Below, piece by piece: positions 29,194 to 33,149 of a stretch of DNA of 33,149 bases. Made by a program: the position numbers and the translations under genes. This DNA is from Treponema sp. (GTDB taxonomy: Bacteria > Spirochaetota > Spirochaetia > Treponematales > Breznakiellaceae): the NCBI GenBank assembly GCA_031265435.1, contig JAISCR010000093.1, forward strand, positions 1 to 33,149, in the 5' to 3' direction. Within the stretch, counting starts at the first letter, position 1. Each line of letters begins with the position of its first letter. The notes under the pieces were generated by a model. It searched no databases and was not told the DNA's origin. It saw only the letters and a program-made list of their open reading frames with translations.

Positions 29194-31134
29194 TTAGTCA
29201 GGATCGAAAAACTTTTTGATTTTCTGTTTCGCCGGTTTCACTTCCGTTTTTACCAGCGTCATGCCTGCCGGGGAGTTCACCACCAGGTCTTCACCGCCCA
29301 CTACCTTCAGCGTTACCTGCCGGCTCTCCTGTTCCCGCAGTTCCTCTAACTGCGTTTTCCGGTCTTTCCTGAGTTCGTCCATCTCCTTCTTGATTTCCTC
29401 TATGTTTTTTCGCAGGCCCTTGCGCAGGAGGTTCACCTTGCGGTTGTTTTCTTCTTTGATGCCGGAATCTTTCAGGCCGCCGCAGTCGGCGTCACATATA
29501 TACGATCCGGTCTCCGGGTCAAAAATATATCCGGCCCCAATGTCGTCTATGCTTACCCGTAACTCCACCTGCCGGCCATTAAGCAGCAGCAGGTCTTTGT
29601 TGACATACCACTCGCCTTCAAACCGGACCCCGTTCCTTTCTACTTTAAGAATTTTGCGCCGGGTCCAAACGTATTTTTGATATTCTTCCGGCATATCGCG
29701 CCGCTCTTTCCGGTTCTCGTTAAATACCGTATCCGGCGTGTTGTTATTCATGCCCTGGCCGCCGTGGCGCCGGCCGCTGTTAAACCATTCAACAAACCGG
29801 GCAAATATCGTCCTCACTTCTTCTTTCGTGGAAAGTTCCTCTACCGGTATCTTTTGACCGCCGTTGAAATTCCCCCAGTACAGTTTTAATGCGTCTATGC
29901 GGTCGGACGTGTTGGACCCCGTATAGCCATCGAATGACTTGTCATGTTCGGCGGAGACAAAGCCGAAAAACCGCTCTATCGGTTTCGACTGCCCCCGGTA
30001 GGGTATGCAGAACTGGACTATCGAACCCAGGTCATCGGTAACGCAGGACACGGCCTGCTTGTCTTTCTTCCCGAACTTCCGGTGCTGTTCGTTCCACGCA
30101 TTCCCGGCAAACCAGTAGCTGGAAAAATCCTTGCCGTTGTCAACCAGAAACGCTTCCGGACACCCGTACTGTTCCACCATCATCTTGACCGCCCGGATAA
30201 TCGTCAGCGTGGAGGGCACCTCGTCTATGTGCCAGCCCAGTATCTTCCGGCTCCGCATATCGGTTATGCAGGTCAGGGACAGCCGGACAATATGCCAGCC
30301 GTCAACACGTTTAACCCTCGATATAAAATCGAAGGTCTTGTGATCGGCTACCACCACCTGCATGGAATGGTAGCGGGTATAATCCCGCTCAATGTACGGA
30401 TTATTATGATCGTGAAAGTATTTTTCACCCCTGAGGAAATAATCTTTCGTACCCTTTCCAATCTCGTAGCGGACATAACGGCATAACATGGAATACTCTG
30501 CGTGGATGTTTTCTTTTTCTTCCAACATCCGCTGTACTTTCCGCAGGCTGTATTTGTTTACTTTCAGGTAGTAAAACCGAATGAGGGCTTTGGTATGCGG
30601 ATCGAAGGCGGCGCCGTGGCCGCCGCGGTTGTGTTCGTAGCGGGGAGCCAGACCCGCGGTCCCCGCCTTTTCGTACTGCCGTACCCACCGGCTTAAGGTG
30701 CTGTCCGAAAGCTCTTCCCCTAAGCGGGTGCGGATGTCGGGCAGGATAAGGCCGGCGCTGTAGGCGGCGGCAAAGTCGGCCTGGGTGCGGCCGGAATCCT
30801 TCCAGGCCAGGATGAGTTTTTCCCGCAGGGTGGCGGTGTCCCGTTCGGCGGTGGTATGTTTTTCCAGGGGTTTTACGGAGGGGTCGGGAGCCGCGGGTTT
30901 TACCGCCGGGCATAAACGGGAGGTGAGCTCGTCAAGGGTGATACCGATACTGGCGGCGTAAGCCTTCTGAACATCTTCCGGCAGGGTTGCCAGGTGGTAG
31001 CGCCGCTCCTTCCCGCCGCGGGTTGTGTAGCTTCTGTAAGACCAACCTTCACGTTTTGCCCGGATATTAAGGGGGCGCTTAGTAATAGCTAATAATTCTG
31101 ATATTTCGTTAGCGGTCAGCCACTTGTCCGTCAT
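29194..31134 (-). CDS. MuA-like DDE transposase
   Basis: A 646-residue protein, close to the 663 of MuA. The N-terminus is the Mu DNA-binding helix-turn-helix (ANEISELLAITKRPLNIRAK, about 8-27). A second DNA-binding region spans about 105-245. The rve core carries the catalytic triad Asp264 (VVADHKTF), Asp332 (FLVDNGKDF) and Glu387 (SKPIERFF), spaced as in MuA (269, 336, 392). The C-terminus includes the Mu beta-barrel and a long coiled coil (580-605). It joins phage ends to target DNA. Start by GGAG 9 bases upstream. Confidence 0.95.
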   Translation of the reverse strand: MTDKWLTANEISELLAITKRPLNIRAKREGWSYRSYTTRGGKERRYHLATLPEDVQKAYAASIGITLDELTSRLCPAVKPAAPDPSVKPLEKHTTAERDTATLREKLILAWKDSGRTQADFAAAYSAGLILPDIRTRLGEELSDSTLSRWVRQYEKAGTAGLAPRYEHNRGGHGAAFDPHTKALIRFYYLKVNKYSLRKVQRMLEEKENIHAEYSMLCRYVRYEIGKGTKDYFLRGEKYFHDHNNPYIERDYTRYHSMQVVVADHKTFDFISRVKRVDGWHIVRLSLTCITDMRSRKILGWHIDEVPSTLTIIRAVKMMVEQYGCPEAFLVDNGKDFSSYWFAGNAWNEQHRKFGKKDKQAVSCVTDDLGSIVQFCIPYRGQSKPIERFFGFVSAEHDKSFDGYTGSNTSDRIDALKLYWGNFNGGQKIPVEELSTKEEVRTIFARFVEWFNSGRRHGGQGMNNNTPDTVFNENRKERRDMPEEYQKYVWTRRKILKVERNGVRFEGEWYVNKDLLLLNGRQVELRVSIDDIGAGYIFDPETGSYICDADCGGLKDSGIKEENNRKVNLLRKGLRKNIEEIKKEMDELRKDRKTQLEELREQESRQVTLKVVGGEDLVVNSPAGMTLVKTEVKPAKQKIKKFFDPD

Positions 31135-31140
31135 ACCCGT

Positions 31141-31386
31141 TTACTCCGAATCCACCCAGAACAATTTCCCCCGCCCGGTGGGTTTCCAAACGGCCGGTTC
31201 GCTCCCGGCCGCCTCCCCGCGCTCCTTCCCTTCTCTCGGCTCCTCTTCGGACCACAGTTTTTTTGTCCGCTCCACAATGAGTTCTATCCAACGCTCGCAT
31301 TCCTTTTCACTGAAAAGAAAGGCCCCGTCTTTTTTCTTCATGCGGATAAGACCGACAGGGTTCTTGCTGACGCGCGGGTCAATCAT
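31141..31386 (-). CDS. Small charged protein upstream of MuA
   Basis: An 81-residue protein with GGGAGGGAACG-ATG, the same ribosome site as the small ORF at 14896. The content is charged (RMKKKDGAFLFSEKECERWI, then LIVERTKKLWSEEEPREGKE). No helix-turn-helix is seen, so it is not an obvious ner or c repressor. It may be an early accessory factor. It ends six bases before the MuA start. Confidence 0.55.
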   Translation of the reverse strand: MIDPRVSKNPVGLIRMKKKDGAFLFSEKECERWIELIVERTKKLWSEEEPREGKERGEAAGSEPAVWKPTGRGKLFWVDSE

Positions 31387-31399
31387 CGTTCCCTCCCCA

Positions 31400-31469
31400 T
31401 TATAAAAAACCCCTCCCCGTGGTATGATTCAGTTGCCAAACAAAAATCTTTCCCGCAAGGAGGGGCAAA
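31400..31469 (+). promoter_or_regulatory. Leader/promoter switch, copy 1
   Basis: TTATAA (31400-31405), 17 bases, TATGAT (31423-31428) form a promoter for the plus-strand gene at 31470. CCCCTCC (31410-31416) in the spacer is complementary to the ribosome site GGAGGGG (31459-31465), and GTGG (31419-31422) to CCGC (31453-31456) with a wobble. The anti-ribosome sequence lies upstream of the predicted RNA start, so only read-through RNA can hide the ribosome site. Confidence 0.65.
31404..31465 (-). terminator. Minus-direction hairpin and T-run (leader copy 1)
   Basis: Read on the minus strand, CCCCTCC and GGAGGGG arms are followed by TTTTTT. It would end transcripts from the 31731-32611 operon before the gene at 31386. 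The second stem block (GTGG/CCGC) has a C-A mismatch in this direction, so it is weaker than in the plus direction. Confidence 0.45.
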
Positions 31470-32075
31470 ATGCCCAGTGATGCCGTTATCTCTGCCTGGA
31501 TTGGTATTGGCGGGGTGGTAATCGCCACCATAGCAACTCAATTTTTTAACTGGATTAACAGGCGGAACGATTTTGATCAAAAACTCTTTTTTGAAGCTCG
31601 GAATAAACGCCTCGCCACTTATGAGGAGATCATTAATAAGCTTAATGCCATGAAAAACCCTGCCGTATTGCCTCGCTCTATATCTGCCCGAGAAGTCGAA
31701 AATAAAATATACGGTACATATAGTCATGTGTTAAAACTCCTTCTCGGCCGGCTCTATCTTTACGGCAGCCTCGCGTCCAGGGACATCCTTCAGTCGTTTA
31801 TTACGGATATAACCCATCTGCCGTTTGATGAGGACTGGGATGAAACACTGCCTCAAACGGGAGCCCATTACTACGCTGTTTTGTACCATTTTATTGAAAA
31901 TTCGCTGATAGACTTTAGTGAATTTGTGTCTATTGAGGTGAGCAATGGTTTTATTGACATAATGCCTTCTATACATTCTTCTAAGCATTGCCGGAGGGTT
32001 AAAAAAAGTACGGTCAATCCAAAGAAGGGCAAGATTAAAAAAAACAAGTATCGCAATAGCCGCGGCCCAACATAA
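31470..32075 (+). CDS. Membrane-anchored accessory protein, possibly chimeric C-terminus
   Basis: A 201-residue protein with GGAGGGG-CAAA-ATG start. One N-terminal transmembrane helix (ISAWIGIGGVVIATIATQFF) precedes a cytoplasmic helical part with WINRRNDFDQKLFFEARNKR and LATYEEIINKLNA, a pattern common in phage-encoded membrane proteins of unknown role. After about residue 170 the sequence turns into a Lys-rich tail that is antisense to another credible gene, so the natural end may be lost. Own promoter (31400-31428) and opposite orientation suggest a moron. Confidence 0.65.
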   Translation: MPSDAVISAWIGIGGVVIATIATQFFNWINRRNDFDQKLFFEARNKRLATYEEIINKLNAMKNPAVLPRSISAREVENKIYGTYSHVLKLLLGRLYLYGSLASRDILQSFITDITHLPFDEDWDETLPQTGAHYYAVLYHFIENSLIDFSEFVSIEVSNGFIDIMPSIHSSKHCRRVKKSTVNPKKGKIKKNKYRNSRGPT

Positions 32076-32195
32076 GGCATAGTAAACAACGAATGTTCTT
32101 GAAGTTTCTGGATTATTAAAAACTCCTCCGGAATTAGCCGCTAATATGATAAGAGCGCCCATCATGCCCAAAATAACGGGTAAACAAAAATTCAT
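31731..32195 (-). CDS. Two-helix membrane protein, 3' part overlaps opposite gene
   Basis: A 154-residue frame from ATG at 32195, inside the stop of the preceding gene (ATGA), with GGGGGG upstream. The first 70 residues are a convincing membrane protein (LGMMGALIILAANSGGVF, YYALCWAAAIAILVFFNLAL). From about residue 75 onward the sequence is Arg/Lys-rich and looks like the antisense of the plus-strand gene, so the true 3' end may have been replaced. Function unknown. Confidence 0.5.
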   Translation of the reverse strand: MNFCLPVILGMMGALIILAANSGGVFNNPETSRTFVVYYALCWAAAIAILVFFNLALLWIDRTFFNPPAMLRRMYRRHYVNKTIAHLNRHKFTKVYQRIFNKMVQNSVVMGSRLRQCFIPVLIKRQMGYIRNKRLKDVPGREAAVKIEPAEKEF

Positions 32196-32611
32196 GTCGC
32201 ACCCCCCGCCTCATTCCGCCGGCAGGCGGCAAGGCATTCATTGTAATACGCAAGGGATATTCTCTTGCGTACCAGTAAACCCTTCCGGGCAGCCTGGCTG
32301 CGGCAGCCGGAGGGTTCGGCCAGCCGGTAACACCGGCCGGTATCAGTCTTGAAAAAAAGGGAACCGTTATAAAGGAATTCCTTGGAACTCAAGTAGAAGT
32401 CGGAAACGGCGCACCAGGGGCCTTCCCCGGTTGTATCAAGTGGTCGGTATGCCGTTCCCTTTTGGTCAAAAACAATTTCAGGGACAACCAGGAGCAGGGG
32501 GTCTCTGCTGTAACCGTAAGGGATACTGGCGCAAACGATACGAGTTTCAATTTTTACCCCGTCAACATGAATGGGGTAGTTTCGGTTAAACCGGAGTTTT
32601 TCACATATCAT
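32192..32611 (-). CDS. Hypothetical protein, right-end accessory region
   Basis: A 139-residue protein with CAGGAGGAG before ATG. It is mixed and beta-like (RNYPIHVDGVKIETRIVCAS, LLLVVPEIVFDQKGTAYRPL, AVSDFYLSSKEFLYNGSLFF) with a basic, Cys-containing C-terminus. It overlaps the next gene by ATGA, so the two form a small operon. No family recognised. It is flanked upstream by the second copy of the leader/terminator element. Confidence 0.6.
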   Translation of the reverse strand: MICEKLRFNRNYPIHVDGVKIETRIVCASIPYGYSRDPLLLVVPEIVFDQKGTAYRPLDTTGEGPWCAVSDFYLSSKEFLYNGSLFFKTDTGRCYRLAEPSGCRSQAARKGLLVRKRISLAYYNECLAACRRNEAGGAT

Positions 32612-32630
32612 GCCGCTCCTCCTGTGGTAG

Positions 32631-32698
32631 TTATAAAAAGCCCCTCCCCGTGGTATGATTCAGTTGACGACAAAATCTTTCCCACATGGAGGGGCAAA
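32631..32698 (+). promoter_or_regulatory. Leader/promoter switch, copy 2
   Basis: TTATAA (32631-32636), 17 bases, TATGAT (32654-32659), as in copy 1, for the gene at 32699. CCCCTCC (32641-32647) and GTGG (32650-32653) pair with GGAGGGG (32688-32694) and CCAC (32682-32685). On the minus strand the same hairpin is followed by T-rich sequence. Confidence 0.7.
32634..32694 (-). terminator. Minus-direction hairpin and T-run (leader copy 2)
   Basis: Read on the minus strand, the leader hairpin ends GGAGGGG-C-TTTTT-ATAA, an intrinsic-terminator-like form. It would separate the gene at 32859-33146 from the small operon starting at 32611. The same layout recurs at 31465-31404 with GGAGGGG-TTTTTT. Confidence 0.5.
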
Positions 32699-32899
32699 AT
32701 GACAGACAGACAGGAAATCCGGGCTAAATCGGCGGAACTGGCAATGATGCTGTACGGACTAATGGGGACCCCGAAACAAGGCGTGAACCCCATCGTATTT
32801 GATAATGCCGAGCGCTCACTTAAGGAAGTCTTCCGGCTTGCCGAAAAATTTGAGGATTTCATTTCGAAGGAGCCTTCTTCCGATCCGCTAAAACCTTAG
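32699..32899 (+). CDS. Small helical accessory protein (66 residues)
   Basis: ATG at 32699 four bases after GGAGGGG; stop at 32899. The sequence is a single helical domain (TDRQEIRAKSAELAMMLYGL, then NAERSLKEVFRLAEKFEDFI). It shares its leader with the membrane gene at 31470, so the two are probably co-regulated even though their proteins differ. It overlaps the opposite gene at its 3' end by about 40 bases. Unknown function. Confidence 0.6.
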   Translation: MTDRQEIRAKSAELAMMLYGLMGTPKQGVNPIVFDNAERSLKEVFRLAEKFEDFISKEPSSDPLKP

Positions 32900-33146
32900 T
32901 GAAGGCGGCGCAGAGAACATCGGTCATCTCGTGCATGTCGTATCCTAGATCAAATTGGACCAGGACCCTGCCCTGGATGTAGAAGTCGCCGGTTATATCC
33001 GCGGCCTTTCCGCCATAGAACTGCGAACTGAGCAGGACATGGTCCAATTCTCCAAACAGGGTATTATCCGCATACACCCAGAAGCGGTTGTGGCTGTATA
33101 TGGACTCAATCAAAAAAGACTGATCGGCGGCGTTGGCTTTGACCAC
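32859..33146 (-). CDS. Hypothetical protein, 5' end uncertain at window edge
   Basis: An open frame of 95 residues from a GTG at 33146; the gene may begin further right, outside the window. The content is beta-like (FLIESIYSHNRFWVYADNTL, DITGDFYIQGRVLVQFDLGY) with a helical end (EMTDVLCAAFTKVLADRKKA). It converges with the plus-strand 66-residue gene. I cannot tell whether it is phage or host. Confidence 0.45.
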   Translation of the reverse strand: MVKANAADQSFLIESIYSHNRFWVYADNTLFGELDHVLLSSQFYGGKAADITGDFYIQGRVLVQFDLGYDMHEMTDVLCAAFTKVLADRKKAPSK

Positions 33147-33149
33147 GCG

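Noticed and set aside
31399..31404. TATAAT on the minus strand as promoter for the gene at 31386
   Set aside because: The start would fall inside the ribosome site and no -35 box lies at proper distance. The same bases are better explained as the -35 and T-run of the plus-strand element.
1..33149. Diversity-generating retroelement, insertion sequences or CRISPR elsewhere in the window
   Set aside because: No reverse transcriptase, no template and variable repeat pair, no second transposase and no spacer array was seen.

Overview
The window is most of a Mu-like (transposable, contractile-tailed) prophage read almost entirely on the minus strand. Early genes lie at the right end and structural genes run leftwards to the tail/baseplate genes at the left edge. 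The call rests on a MuA-type DDE transposase, a MuB-type ATPase, GemA-, DUF3164- and Mor-like proteins, and the full Mu structural order: small and large terminase, DUF935 portal, Mu F, Mu I protease with a nested scaffold, major head protein, gp36, gpG, gp37, sheath, tube, frameshifted chaperone, tape measure and baseplate. Strong AGGAGG sites, ATGA/TAATG gene junctions and a diderm-type Rz/Rz1 pair point to a Gram-negative-type host. A Treponema-like spirochaete is a reasonable guess, but the host cannot be fixed from this window. Neither prophage end is recognised, and no c/ner repressor is seen.

Layout by coordinate: 1-4765 tail completion and baseplate; 4762-10753 tape measure, frameshifted tail chaperone, tube, sheath and a collagen-like protein; 10764-14700 neck, head completion, major head protein, decoration and protease/scaffold; 14912-15355 M15-type endolysin; 15365-15497 a plus-strand tRNA-like RNA element; 15485-20283 Mu F (with a toxin-like C-terminal domain), portal and terminase; 20285-21680 lysis membrane proteins and overlapping spanins; 21680-21860 probable late promoter with a repeated operator; 21859-26362 small early/middle genes including the Mor-like activator; 26367-31134 MuB, then a 1.9-kb accessory block of small membrane/secreted proteins, then MuA; 31141-33149 accessory genes on both strands.

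Four things stand out. First, a tRNA-like RNA gene with its own promoter and T-run lies antisense to the late operon, touching the 3' end of a Mu F gene whose C-terminus looks like a BECR/colicin-type nuclease. Second, two plus-strand genes at the right end share an almost identical 70-bp leader. In it an anti-Shine-Dalgarno sequence lies upstream of an internal promoter, so read-through transcripts would be translationally locked while the gene's own transcript is not. Third, a hairpin is repeated upstream of genes in the accessory block between MuA and MuB, and a wobble substitution preserves it in the coding-strand RNA. Fourth, a three-half-site operator precedes the late genes and is a plausible Mor-like target. 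The clearest mechanism readable directly is a -1 slippery heptamer in the tail chaperone gene.

Functionally, MuA and MuB carry out transposition, the Mor-like protein would switch on the lysis/head/tail operon from the 21.7-kb region, terminase and portal package DNA into the capsid, and the tail genes assemble around the tape measure. Accessory genes sit at typical moron positions: the A-B interval, the right end and the Mu F C-terminus.
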